Below are positions 43,252 through 52,334 of a stretch of DNA of 64,000 nucleotides, piece after piece. Under the pieces are notes generated by a model, which was not told the origin of the DNA, did not search any database, and saw only the letters and a program-made list of their open reading frames with translations. Position 1 is the stretch's first letter, and every line of letters starts with the position of its first letter. The translations under genes were made by a program, and so were the position numbers. This DNA comes from Congzhengia sp045576635 (GTDB lineage Bacteria; Bacillota; Clostridia; UBA1381; UBA9506): NCBI GenBank assembly GCA_045576635.1, contig JAZNGT010000015.1, positions 1-64,000 of the forward strand. Direction: 5' to 3'.

Positions 43252-43986
43252 CTACCACTCCAGCCACTTGAAATTATGTAAAAATTTTCCGTACAATTTA
43301 TCGTACATCTTTACACCTAAAACCCGTTTTAGAAATAGAGTGCGTTTTGCGGTTTTTGATATCCACGAGGCACAAAAATGATGTATGGAGTACGTATTTT
43401 TGGTTATTACTTTTTTTCCGGTATAGTACTTAACCGGACAGAGATAGTCTTCAGGGAGCATATGTATCCCCATAAACACCTGGTCTTTATTATCTATATC
43501 CATACCGAGTTTTTTTAAGGTTTCTGTGTTTCTTTCAGGACAAGGCGTAAGGTCATACTCTCCGTCCGGAAGGACAAAAGCAATATCATCATAATCCGTC
43601 AGCAAGGCGCTTACGAGTTCATTTCCTTTTTCACACGCAAATCCAAGACCTGTTGAAATCATTCCATTATCATCAAAGCCCATAAAACCTTCTTTTTCTA
43701 TAAGTGTGTCAATCGGTTTTATAAGTTCAACATCAGTATCTAAATAAATTCCGCCTTCGTCATACAAAACTTTAAGTCTTACATAATCGCTGACAAAAGC
43801 CCATTTTCCTGCGTCATGTGCCTCTTTTGCATATTGATTCTGACTCAAATCAAAATTTTCTTCGTTCCAGCAAACTATTTTGTATTCAGGACAGTATTTT
43901 TTCCAACTTTCAATGCACTTTTCAGAAAGCGCTGGCATTTTTCCGTTTCCAAACCAGCAATAGTGAATCACTTTTGGAATACTCAT
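43252..43986 (-). CDS. DXD-motif glycosyltransferase (GT32-like, capsular sugar transferase)
   Basis: The 244-residue protein begins IPKVIHYCWFGNG and has KWAFVSDYVRLKVLYDEGGI followed by YLDTDVE, the DXD metal site of Gly_transf_sug enzymes (GT32 and relatives, including OCH1-like proteins). Length and motifs fit capsular and exopolysaccharide members. It overlaps the flippase stop by 4 bp (ATGA), with GGAGGAAG upstream. Confidence 0.9.
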   Translation of the reverse strand: MSIPKVIHYCWFGNGKMPALSEKCIESWKKYCPEYKIVCWNEENFDLSQNQYAKEAHDAGKWAFVSDYVRLKVLYDEGGIYLDTDVELIKPIDTLIEKEGFMGFDDNGMISTGLGFACEKGNELVSALLTDYDDIAFVLPDGEYDLTPCPERNTETLKKLGMDIDNKDQVFMGIHMLPEDYLCPVKYYTGKKVITKNTYSIHHFCASWISKTAKRTLFLKRVLGVKMYDKLYGKFLHNFKWLEW

Positions 43987-45488
43987 TGGTTTTTCTTCCT
44001 CCTACAAAACTCAAAAATAGTTTGAAACGCATTTCTGTTAAGCACAAAATTTACAAATACGTACAATCCGACAATCCAGATTGCATGTACGATTCCATAA
44101 CCCAACAGATGCAAAAAGGAAACGTTGCTGAACGTATCAACAAAGAACACTGCCATTAAAGCAACAAAAACAGTGGCATTTACTAACAAAATTTTATATG
44201 TGCACATCTGGTTTCTATTAAGAATTTTTTTGTTCGCATAGTATATTGTCACAATACCGCGATATAAAAGTGCTGCAATCGTTCCAAGGATTGCGCCACA
44301 TATTCCAAAACAGATAATCGCCACAACAGAAAGTGTAATATTTATAACCATTTCCCACACTGCATAAGAGCGCGTTTTTTCGAAATCGCCCGAATATTCA
44401 ATTACTCCATTTAACGGAAGTTTTGTGTTCGCAATTAAATTCATAATAACAAAAAGCAAAATAAGAAAAACATTCGTGTATTCGGCATCGTTGATTCCGC
44501 TTGTATAGATCTGTATCAACGGAAGTAAAAATACTGCCATAAGCGAATAAATCACAAAAGTCGCCATTATGTAAAACGTTTCGTAAGCCGAGAAAAGTTT
44601 ATCAAACCTCTCCCTGTCTGTATGAAACATTTGTCCCAATGCAAAAGTAAAGGACGAAACTATGCTCGTGATAAAATTCTGCACCTGTGAAAAGAAGATG
44701 TTGTATATCGCATAAATACTTACCGCTTTAAAATCACATAGAAACGAAATCAGTATTACGTCTGTATTGTTAAAAACCATACCCGAAAGTTGATGCACCA
44801 AAACAGAGTTTTTTTGTGAAATTGCACCAAAATCAGGTTTGACCTTTAAATCTATCCATTGATATCTGCGTTTTGCATAGAAATATAAAAACGCAAGTTC
44901 TAAAAGCGATAGCACACAATAAACCAGCTGAATAAGAATGAGGCTGTCTGATAAAAGCAGAACAAGTATTTTACCTGCGTTTGCAGCAAGTTGAAGAATC
45001 GTATCTGCATTGTTTATTACATACTTTCTTCCATCAACTTCCATAAGTATTCTGTATTTCGCTTGAACAAAATAACTGAACAAAGCTGGGAGCGCAGTTA
45101 ATATGATTATGAAAAACACAACATTAGAGTCTATAGATGTTGGTATTACATACGCATAAATAATTGCAATAACCAAAACGATGGCAAGATAAATGATTCC
45201 GGTTCTGATGTAATAAGAATGTGTGGCAGCAAGAACCTCATTTGCACTTTTTAAGTCATGTTCGCCAATTCGTTTGTAAAGAGCCTGCGTTGTAGCAAGT
45301 CCAACGCCTGCCTCGAGTAAGAACATATATACGAAAATCTGTTTGATTGTCGAAAGGATGCCGTTGACCTCTGACCCAAAATTTTCAAGATATAATCTCG
45401 GCAAAAGAAAGCTGAGCAAGATAAGAACAAACTGATAGATAAACGACGATATCAAGTTGTGTTTTATTCTTAAATCTTGATTACTCAA
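43983..45488 (-). CDS. Polysaccharide flippase (MOP superfamily, Wzx-like)
   Basis: The 501-residue protein has about 12-14 transmembrane segments and the layout of Wzx/polysaccharide-transport proteins: KHNLISSFIYQFVLILLSFL, LPRLYLENFGSEVNGILSTI at the N-terminus and LPLNGVIEYSGDFEKTRSYA in the later half. It should flip the lipid-linked repeat unit across the membrane before Wzy acts. The start is TTG with AAGGTG about 5 nt upstream. A hairpin lies in the 71-bp gap to the acyltransferase gene upstream. Confidence 0.9.
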   Translation of the reverse strand: MSNQDLRIKHNLISSFIYQFVLILLSFLLPRLYLENFGSEVNGILSTIKQIFVYMFLLEAGVGLATTQALYKRIGEHDLKSANEVLAATHSYYIRTGIIYLAIVLVIAIIYAYVIPTSIDSNVVFFIIILTALPALFSYFVQAKYRILMEVDGRKYVINNADTILQLAANAGKILVLLLSDSLILIQLVYCVLSLLELAFLYFYAKRRYQWIDLKVKPDFGAISQKNSVLVHQLSGMVFNNTDVILISFLCDFKAVSIYAIYNIFFSQVQNFITSIVSSFTFALGQMFHTDRERFDKLFSAYETFYIMATFVIYSLMAVFLLPLIQIYTSGINDAEYTNVFLILLFVIMNLIANTKLPLNGVIEYSGDFEKTRSYAVWEMVINITLSVVAIICFGICGAILGTIAALLYRGIVTIYYANKKILNRNQMCTYKILLVNATVFVALMAVFFVDTFSNVSFLHLLGYGIVHAIWIVGLYVFVNFVLNRNAFQTIFEFCRRKKNQ

Positions 45489-45535
45489 CTCATCACCTTC
45501 ATCCTTAAAATCAACAAAAAACCATATAAGACAAG

Positions 45536-45558
45536 AACTGCTATTTTATTTAGCAGTT
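45536..45558 (-). terminator. Hairpin after the hexapeptide acyltransferase gene (possible partial terminator)
   Basis: AACTGCTA / TAGCAGTT (45536-45543 with 45551-45558) forms a perfect 8-bp stem starting 1-2 nt after the upstream stop codon. A T run occurs only about 12 nt later on the minus strand. It could damp transcription between the cyclase part and the transport/transferase part of the operon. Confidence 0.4.
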
Positions 45559-45559
45559 G

Positions 45560-46102
45560 TTATATGCAGTTGCAAATATAATCCGCGGTAGCATTTTCCT
45601 TAGGGATGATTTTTCCGGGATTTCCTATAACAATACTGTGATCCGGAACATCAAAATTTACATACGCAAGCGGTGCAATAAGCACATCGCTACCAATTTC
45701 AATGTTGCCGACTAAAACCGCATTTGTTCCAATCCAGCAATTGTCTTTAATGGAAGGGACGCCTTTTCTTTTTCCGCGGTTCTCCATTCCTATCGTTACA
45801 CCAGTTGCAATATTGATATTTTTACCCAACGTTGCATCAGGATGAATAATTATGCGTCCCGTATGACCGATATAAAGTCCTTCGCCTATCTTAGTCCTTG
45901 CAGGAATCTGAATTTGGGTTCTGTTCGAAAGAAACATAAGCCTTATCGTGTAAAAAAGCCTTAAAGGCAGAAATTTAGACATATTTGCTTTTCTGAATAA
46001 AGATATGTATTTTATTTCAAGCGGACGAAAAACCTTTTTTATAAACGGTTCCCCGTTTTCACCGTAATAGCGGTATAGATCTCTTTTAAATACACTGTTC
46101 AT
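45560..46102 (-). CDS. Left-handed beta-helix (hexapeptide) acyltransferase, serine-acetyltransferase-like
   Basis: The 180-residue protein has an N-terminal helical region and a hexapeptide-repeat beta-helix: TKIGEGLYIGHTGRIIIHPD, GKNINIATGVTIG, CWIGTNAVLVGNIEIGSDVL. It looks like sugar-modifying relatives of serine acetyltransferase found in exopolysaccharide clusters, and probably acetylates a repeat-unit sugar. The ATG at 46102 begins the protein where homologues do (FKRDLYRYYGENG); the frame is open 18 codons upstream into the cyclase gene. Confidence 0.85.
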   Translation of the reverse strand: MNSVFKRDLYRYYGENGEPFIKKVFRPLEIKYISLFRKANMSKFLPLRLFYTIRLMFLSNRTQIQIPARTKIGEGLYIGHTGRIIIHPDATLGKNINIATGVTIGMENRGKRKGVPSIKDNCWIGTNAVLVGNIEIGSDVLIAPLAYVNFDVPDHSIVIGNPGKIIPKENATADYICNCI

Positions 46103-46142
46103 AACTTTCTCACACTCATTTTTATTCAGGATCGGAACAATA

Positions 46143-48443
46143 TTATTCCTTAACAAAAACCCAAAGCGTATCTTTCACTTCGCTACTGTTATCGTCTAAA
46201 TTATATACACTTAAAGTAACGGTTTCTCCGTACACCTTTTTATATGTAATCGACGGTATATTTCCTTCTGAAAGTTGTCTTTTTATTACATCGTAATTCA
46301 AAAAGCTCATCACTGCTCTGTGAAAATCAGGTTGTACAGTGTCGTCAACATATTTAGTGAAAAGTTTAGAGAAATTCGCTTCGTCTTCTTTGTAACCAAG
46401 ATAAGACGGCATAAGTATGCGATGAGCATTATCAGTTTCTAAGGATACTCTGTAAATACCGTTGTAGTGTTCTTTTAAGATGGATATCATAGCATCAACT
46501 TCTCTGATACCGGTCTTTACATAATCGTAGTTTTTGTCTCTGTCTTCGTAAATGCTGTTTTGCTCTTTGTTCTGATAGTACTGAGACTTGGCTTCATACA
46601 TTCTGATTTCGGCTTCGCGGACCATTTCCTCACAGTTTGTATTCTGTGTTCTGTAAGACATGCCAATGGCTACGTTGTATCCCAGTGGTTTTAGTTGTTC
46701 TATGAAGAGATCTATATTCTGTTTTACATGTTCCTGTTTCACATCTTTTGTGAACACTAAAAATTCATCGCCGCCCATACGGTAAATGTTGTGTCCAAAG
46801 AACACCTCTTTTAACGTATTTGCAATATAGATAAGCATTTCATCACCGGCAGCGTGTCCGTACGTGTTGTTTCTGATGTGAAGTTCGTTTACATCGATAT
46901 AGATACAAGAAAAATCTTCCGGCTTTTCCTCATCAAATAACAAGATATCTTTTTTATATGCCACGCGGTTTAATGCACCTGTAAGAGCATCTGTTGTTGC
47001 TGCAAGTTGTGTTTGATTGAGATGCTTTTTATTATACATAGCAATAGAGAAACAAATTACAACATCTTCGATCAGTTTTCTTGCAACAGTGCTTTTCGTA
47101 GGATTGATCGCTCCCAAAATGCTGACATGATTATTTTTTTCAGCAATAATGGCAAAAGAAATATCCTTTAATCCGTGTTCTAATAGAAAACGATAAAATT
47201 TCTGATTTGTTTTTGCAAGATGTTTATTGGGGATAATTCGCATGAATCCGATTGTAGATTTATTTGCGTTATGTACCTTTGCAGCATACGCAAAGAGTTC
47301 TCCCTGAAAATATTTTCTATCTTCCCCTAATAACAGTTTTCCTGTCAAAGATGGTTTAATATAGAAGAAATCTTCTCCATCTGTATCTGTAAAAAATGCA
47401 GAACGCGATCCGGAAAACTCCTTAATATTTTTCATAGCCTGTGTTATGTTTGTGTATTGTTCATTCGTTTCCAAAAGAAGTTTTCTTATTGCTGAAGATT
47501 CAACATTTAATTTAGTTCTGTTTTTCTCACTTTTTAATATGAGTTGCAAATAAATTACTATAATCAAAATGATTATGGCAAAAACAGCAATCAAACTTCG
47601 AGACAATTTATGCGTTTCTGCGAACACTTGATTTTCATAACGTGCAAGCATAATGCCCCAGTTAAAATCTTCAATGGTTGAATAATGGATATATAAATCT
47701 TCGCCGGTAAATTTTGACTTAAATGAAGAAAATCCCTTGTCTGTGTTTGCGAGCATTTCGTAAGAATATCCATCGTTATACTGTCTGTCTTGAAGTTGTG
47801 ATAACTCTCCTGGGTTTTTATCTATGGTATCTATAATAAACTTTCCTGTTTTTTTATCGTAAACAAAAAGCTGTGCATCAAGTTCTTCTGCTTTTTCGTT
47901 GTATTTTTCATTGATGGTTTCAATATTGATGATGCCGTATATCATACCAACAATTTTCCCGTCCACACGAATGGGCACAGCACTACGCACCACTTGTTCG
48001 CCCGGCCTTGAATAACTTTCGGTTCTTCCGGTAATATGTTCTCCCTTAATGGATTCCTCTGTAAAGGTAAGTCTTTTACTTAAATCTACCGTTTCGTCCT
48101 TAGTGATAAAGGTGCCGTCAGGGTTTAAAATACCAATTCTCGAAAATAAACCAATCGGCTTAAAAGAGTCGAACATAAGACTGTAACTTTCACCACCGGC
48201 GTAGAGTTTTGCTGCAAAGTTTGCCATGGTAACAAGATTTTCTCTGTCAGACTTTAACTGCAGAGTTAAGTCGTCCTTAATCTGTTTTGTCTGAATGTGC
48301 AGCATTTCATATTCTTTTTCCTCAGCATCTCTATAAAAAGACGTCACCATAGTAAGAAACACTGCACAAATTAAAATTGCAGTGACGATGGTGTGAAAAA
48401 TATTGTTTTGTCTTTCTTTTTTTCGTTCATAGGTTATTGCCAT
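46143..48443 (-). CDS. Cache-sensor membrane diguanylate cyclase (GGDEF)
   Basis: The 766-residue protein has helix 1 (about 17-35), an extracellular double-Cache-type sensor (about 36-280, with FSRIGILNPDGTFITKDE and VVRSAVPIRVDGKIVGMIYG), helix 2 (about 283-304), a GAF-like cytoplasmic region (about 310-475), a GGDEF domain (about 483-640) and a C-terminal PAS-like domain (about 660-766). The cyclase signature is intact (YRMGGDEFLVF, 557-561), as is DVNELHIRNNTYGHAAGDEML. No RxxD inhibitory site lies at the usual spot before GGDEF. It is the first gene of the exopolysaccharide operon and is the likely c-di-GMP source responding to an outside ligand. Confidence 0.9.
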   Translation of the reverse strand: MAITYERKKERQNNIFHTIVTAILICAVFLTMVTSFYRDAEEKEYEMLHIQTKQIKDDLTLQLKSDRENLVTMANFAAKLYAGGESYSLMFDSFKPIGLFSRIGILNPDGTFITKDETVDLSKRLTFTEESIKGEHITGRTESYSRPGEQVVRSAVPIRVDGKIVGMIYGIINIETINEKYNEKAEELDAQLFVYDKKTGKFIIDTIDKNPGELSQLQDRQYNDGYSYEMLANTDKGFSSFKSKFTGEDLYIHYSTIEDFNWGIMLARYENQVFAETHKLSRSLIAVFAIIILIIVIYLQLILKSEKNRTKLNVESSAIRKLLLETNEQYTNITQAMKNIKEFSGSRSAFFTDTDGEDFFYIKPSLTGKLLLGEDRKYFQGELFAYAAKVHNANKSTIGFMRIIPNKHLAKTNQKFYRFLLEHGLKDISFAIIAEKNNHVSILGAINPTKSTVARKLIEDVVICFSIAMYNKKHLNQTQLAATTDALTGALNRVAYKKDILLFDEEKPEDFSCIYIDVNELHIRNNTYGHAAGDEMLIYIANTLKEVFFGHNIYRMGGDEFLVFTKDVKQEHVKQNIDLFIEQLKPLGYNVAIGMSYRTQNTNCEEMVREAEIRMYEAKSQYYQNKEQNSIYEDRDKNYDYVKTGIREVDAMISILKEHYNGIYRVSLETDNAHRILMPSYLGYKEDEANFSKLFTKYVDDTVQPDFHRAVMSFLNYDVIKRQLSEGNIPSITYKKVYGETVTLSVYNLDDNSSEVKDTLWVFVKE

Positions 48444-48489
48444 TCGCTACATCTTCTTTCAATATAATTAAAAACACTTTCCTACTTTT

Positions 48490-48518
48490 ATTGTACTATT
48501 GTTTCATAAAATTTTCAA
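48490..48518 (-). promoter_or_regulatory. Predicted sigma-A promoter of the exopolysaccharide/c-di-GMP operon
   Basis: Minus-strand TTGAAA (48513-48518), 17 nt, TACAAT (48490-48495), about 45 nt upstream of the cyclase ATG and just after the terminator of the nucleoside ABC operon. I found no other clear promoter within the ~23 kb downstream. Confidence 0.65.
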
Positions 48519-48532
48519 GTGTAAGTTCTCAC

Positions 48533-48568
48533 TTAAAAGCAATCCCGGAATACAAACTTCCGGGATTG
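48533..48568 (-). terminator. Terminator after the nucleoside ABC transporter operon
   Basis: CAATCCCGGAA / TTCCGGGATTG (48540-48550 with 48558-48568), an 11-bp perfect stem with a 7-nt loop, lies directly after the last permease stop and is followed on the minus strand by CTTTTAAG. The T run is short but the stem is strong. Confidence 0.8.
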
Positions 48569-48572
48569 TAAG

Positions 48573-49559
48573 TTACCGTTCTTCACGGAAATATGGTAGT
48601 CCTAGTGCTGCAGGAGGTTGATGTTCTTTCTTGTTTCGCATACTCGTTATAACGAGAACAAGTATCGTAACGACATAAGGCAGCATTTCGAAAAGTTTTT
48701 TTGCACTTACACTGATATTGGGAATATAGGTTGGGATTACGTACAAAAATCCAAACAAAATGGAGCCTAAAATACTGATGGAAGGTCTCCAAACTGAGAA
48801 GATTACAAGTGCAATAGAAAGCCAGCCTCTGTCACCGAAACCGTTATTGGACCAGACGCCGTTTGCGTAATCCATAACATAATATAATCCACCAAGACCA
48901 GCAATAGCACTTCCGATACAAGTTGCAAGATATTTATATTTTGTAACATGAATACCTGCTGCATCTGCTGTTTCAGGGCTTTCGCCAACAGCTCTTAAAT
49001 GGAGTCCTACACGTGTTTTATTTAGAATATAAGACGCAATAAGAGCAACAGCAATTGCGATGTAAACCAAAAACCCGTAAGATAAAAATACATCACCAAA
49101 CCAACCGAGACTCTCTGCAAACGGCAAGTTTGTTTTAAATGCTGTACTTGTGTTGGAAAGCGCAATCGACGGCACATCGGAGTTTACAAGTTTAATAAGA
49201 GAGCCACCAAAGAAGTTACCAATACCGATACCGAATGTGGTAAGTGCAAGACCGGTTACATTTTGATTTGCTCTTAAAGTAACTGTTAAGAAGCAGTATA
49301 TAAGTCCCATAAGGATTGAGCCTAAAAGCGAACAAATGAGCGGGATGATTACTGCAAGAAATGGATTTAACATAGCGGGACTTGCTAAACTCTGCTCATA
49401 AAGAAAAGCACCTGCTACACCACTTATCGCACCGACATACATAATACCTGGGATACCCAAGTTTAAGTGCCCTGATTTCTCTGTTAAAATCTCACCGGTT
49501 GAGCCGAATAGTAAAGGAGTTCCCTGCATAACTGCACGTTGTATAATTGTTGTAATCAT
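48573..49559 (-). CDS. Nucleoside-type ABC transporter permease (NupQ/YufQ-like)
   Basis: The 328-residue membrane protein has about 8-10 helices and the family start GTPLLFGSTGEILTEKSG followed by HLNLGIPGIMYVGA. It resembles the second permease of BMP-dependent purine-nucleoside importers (NupNOPQ of lactococci, YufNOPQ of Bacillus). It overlaps the first permease by 4 bp (ATGA), with AAGGAGG before the ATG, and is the last gene of the transporter. Confidence 0.9.
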   Translation of the reverse strand: MITTIIQRAVMQGTPLLFGSTGEILTEKSGHLNLGIPGIMYVGAISGVAGAFLYEQSLASPAMLNPFLAVIIPLICSLLGSILMGLIYCFLTVTLRANQNVTGLALTTFGIGIGNFFGGSLIKLVNSDVPSIALSNTSTAFKTNLPFAESLGWFGDVFLSYGFLVYIAIAVALIASYILNKTRVGLHLRAVGESPETADAAGIHVTKYKYLATCIGSAIAGLGGLYYVMDYANGVWSNNGFGDRGWLSIALVIFSVWRPSISILGSILFGFLYVIPTYIPNISVSAKKLFEMLPYVVTILVLVITSMRNKKEHQPPAALGLPYFREER

Positions 49560-50662
49560 GCATTTTCCTCCTTTTTGTTGAACTTGATTCTGTAATTGAT
49601 AAAGAATTCAGAACCGATGATAAAGAATATGATAATACCTGTTATAATGTCAGAAAACGAAGAGTTGAGTCTATAAACTTCTGATATTTTTGAGGCACCT
49701 TTTTGCAAAAATACAATTAAAAGAGATGTTACTACCATAAAAATCGGATTAAATTTTGCAAGCCACGATACCATAATTGCGGTAAAACCTCTGCCACCGG
49801 ATGTGTCACTCTTTAAAGAGTGGTCGGTACCTGCAACAAGTAAGAAGCCTGCAACACCGCAAAGCGCACCGGAAATTGCCATTGTTCTTAAAATTACTTT
49901 TTTTACATTGATACCAATGTATCTTGCGGTATTTTCACTTTCGCCGACTACAGAAATTTCATAGCCATGCTTACTGTATTTTAAGTAAAAATAAACCAAA
50001 ACCGTAAGAACTGCAACAAGTAAAATGTTGATTAAATATTTTTGACCAAATAACGTCGGAAGTTGACCAAATTCTAATGTTCTCGGTGTGCCGGAACCTT
50101 TCGGCACAGACCATTCAAGCGTAAAATATGCAACAATCTGAATCGCCACATAGTTCATCATAAGCGTAAAGAGCGTCTCGTTTGAGTTAAAGCGCGTTTT
50201 GAAATACGCAGGAATGAGACCCCAGATTGCTGCCGAAACAATGCTTGCGATAAACATAATCGGAATAAGTGCAGGTGTAGGAAGTTTGTCTCCTAAAAAA
50301 ATCATACAGGTAGCCGTCGCAAGGCCACCGACTAAAATCTGCCCTTCACCACCTATGTTCCAAAATCTCATCTTAAATGCAGGTGTTAACGCAAGTGAAA
50401 CGCATAGCAAAATAGCGGTATTCTGTAAAAGATTCCAAAGAAGTCGCGGTGTTCCGACCGCACCTTCTATCATTGTAATGTACATTTCAATTGGATTAAG
50501 ATCAGTAAGAGAAATTGTTACGATACCGCTAACAACAAGCGCCAGCAAAACTGAAACAATTCTGATTGTCCATGCTTTCCACCATACGATATCATCGCGC
50601 TTAATAATATGACTGAGGGTACCGGTGAATTTTGTTAAAATAAACTTGTCCATTTTACTCAT
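49556..50662 (-). CDS. Nucleoside-type ABC transporter permease (NupP/YufP-like)
   Basis: The 368-residue membrane protein has about ten helices and the motif FKMRFWNIGGEGQILVGGLA typical of the first permease in BMP-family importers, plus FNSNETLFTLMMNYVAIQ, the cytoplasmic coupling region. The ATG at 50662 follows AAAGGAGGGG by 6-7 nt; an ATG at 50689 is open but unsupported. It overlaps the ATPase stop by 8 bp. Confidence 0.9.
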   Translation of the reverse strand: MSKMDKFILTKFTGTLSHIIKRDDIVWWKAWTIRIVSVLLALVVSGIVTISLTDLNPIEMYITMIEGAVGTPRLLWNLLQNTAILLCVSLALTPAFKMRFWNIGGEGQILVGGLATATCMIFLGDKLPTPALIPIMFIASIVSAAIWGLIPAYFKTRFNSNETLFTLMMNYVAIQIVAYFTLEWSVPKGSGTPRTLEFGQLPTLFGQKYLINILLVAVLTVLVYFYLKYSKHGYEISVVGESENTARYIGINVKKVILRTMAISGALCGVAGFLLVAGTDHSLKSDTSGGRGFTAIMVSWLAKFNPIFMVVTSLLIVFLQKGASKISEVYRLNSSFSDIITGIIIFFIIGSEFFINYRIKFNKKEENA

Positions 50663-52211
50663 CACTATCCCCTCCTTTTTCTGTATCATCGGCAGATGAT
50701 TTTGTCATCAAAATACCAATTTCTTCTTTTGTTGTGTTTCTTCCGTCTACAATGCCGGTAATTTTACCTGAGCCAATTACCATGATTCTGTCGCAAAGTT
50801 CAATTAAAACGTCTAAATCTTCGCCGACAAAAATAACAGCAACACCGTTTTTCTTTTGTTCGTTTAAGAGATTGTATATCGTGTAAGAGGAGTTAATATC
50901 GAGACCTCTTACAGGGTATGCTGCCATTAAAACAGTGGGTGACGATGCAATTTCTCTGCCAACTAAGATTTTCTGCACATTACCGCCTGAAAGCCTTCTT
51001 ACAGGCGTGTTAACAGAAGGCGTTACAACTTCAAGGCGCTCTACGATATCTTCTGCTAAGTTTCTCGGTCCTTTTCTTTGTACGAATACAGAGTCGCCTT
51101 TTTTATAACTTCTGAGCATCATATTGACGACAATATCCATATTGCCAACCAAACCCATACCGAGCCTGTCCTCGGGAACAAACGCGAGTTTTACACCCAT
51201 CTGGCGAATTTCCAGTGGCGTTTTGTCGCGTAAGTTTTCTTTTTCATTTGTTTTCGGATTATTGTAAATCACACTTCCGCCGTCTAAATGCTGAAGTCCT
51301 GCAATTGCCTCTAAAAGTTCACGCTGACCACTTCCGGCAATACCTGCAATACCTAAAATTTCTCCCGAACGTGCTGTAAAGGTAACGTCATCCAAAAGTT
51401 TTATACCATCACGGTTTATGCAACTTAAATTTTCTACAATTAAGCGATCGACGCAGTTTTCCGTTTCACTGCGTTCTATGTTTAAAGAGATTTTTTTACC
51501 CACCATCATTTCGGTAAGTTCTGTTTCGTTTGTTTCAGAAGTTTTAACTGTACCGATGTACTCACCTTTCCGTAATACTGCAACATTATCCGAAAGCGAA
51601 AGCACTTCGTGAAGTTTATGGGTGATGATAATGATTGCCTTCCCGCTCTCGCGCATATTTCTCAATACTTTAAAAAGTTTTACTGTCTCCTGCGGTGTTA
51701 AAACAGCGGTAGGCTCATCCAAGATTAAAATATCAGCACCTCTGAAAAGAACCTTTATGATTTCAACTGTCTGTTTTTCAGAAACGGACATTTCGTATAT
51801 CTTTTTATATGGATCGAGTTCAAAACCGTACTGTGCGGTTATTTCTTTAATTTTTTCGATGTACTTGGGCATATCAAAGCCTTTTTCATCCTCTAAACCG
51901 AGTACAATATTTTCTGCAGCATTAAACACATCAACAAGTTTAAAATGTTGATGAATCATACCAATTTTGTAATGAAACGCATCCTTGGGAGATGCAATTT
52001 CAATTTCTTTACCATCTGCATAAATATGGCCACTGTCAGGATAGTAGATGCCGGAAACCATATTCATGAGTGTTGTTTTACCACTACCGTTTTCTCCTAA
52101 AATAGAAAGGATTTCACCTTTTTTTACTTTAAGGGAAATATTTTTATTGGCAACAACACTACCAAACGTTTTTGTAATATTTTTAAGTTCTAATGCAACA
52201 TTTTGTTCCAT
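50655..52211 (-). CDS. Nucleoside-type ABC transporter ATPase, two-domain (NupO/YufO-like)
   Basis: The 518-residue protein contains two ABC domains. The first has Walker A GENGSGKTTLMN, Walker B ILILDEPTAVLTPQE and a Q-loop, with SVSEKQTVEIIKVL as a variant signature. The second has a degenerate Walker A (AGIAGSGQRELLEAIAG), a clear signature LSGGNVQKILVGREI and LMAAYPVRGLDI. This asymmetric layout is standard for BMP-family and sugar importers. The ATG at 52211 was chosen because GGAG is 6 nt upstream. Confidence 0.92.
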   Translation of the reverse strand: MEQNVALELKNITKTFGSVVANKNISLKVKKGEILSILGENGSGKTTLMNMVSGIYYPDSGHIYADGKEIEIASPKDAFHYKIGMIHQHFKLVDVFNAAENIVLGLEDEKGFDMPKYIEKIKEITAQYGFELDPYKKIYEMSVSEKQTVEIIKVLFRGADILILDEPTAVLTPQETVKLFKVLRNMRESGKAIIIITHKLHEVLSLSDNVAVLRKGEYIGTVKTSETNETELTEMMVGKKISLNIERSETENCVDRLIVENLSCINRDGIKLLDDVTFTARSGEILGIAGIAGSGQRELLEAIAGLQHLDGGSVIYNNPKTNEKENLRDKTPLEIRQMGVKLAFVPEDRLGMGLVGNMDIVVNMMLRSYKKGDSVFVQRKGPRNLAEDIVERLEVVTPSVNTPVRRLSGGNVQKILVGREIASSPTVLMAAYPVRGLDINSSYTIYNLLNEQKKNGVAVIFVGEDLDVLIELCDRIMVIGSGKITGIVDGRNTTKEEIGILMTKSSADDTEKGGDSDE

Positions 52212-52282
52212 ACCATTCTCCATTATAAAAAAATCTTGTGTTTTCTGATAAACACACCCAATTGCTTATAACAAAACACAAT

Positions 52283-52322
52283 GAAAAAATCGAATATAGG
52301 GCGGAGTGTTCCCCGCCCTATA
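52283..52322 (-). terminator. Terminator/attenuator after the BMP lipoprotein gene
   Basis: TATAGGGCGG / CCGCCCTATA (52295-52304 with 52313-52322), a 10-bp stem, is followed on the minus strand by ATTCGATTTTTT. Placed between the lipoprotein gene and the ATPase gene, it would let the binding protein be made in excess of the transporter. Confidence 0.85.
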
Positions 52323-52334
52323 ACTGTCATTCAA

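Noticed and set aside
26481..48443. An LPS O-antigen cluster
   Set aside because: The gene set would fit, but PolC, SLH proteins and the general gene orders show a Gram-positive; the product is better called exopolysaccharide or capsule.
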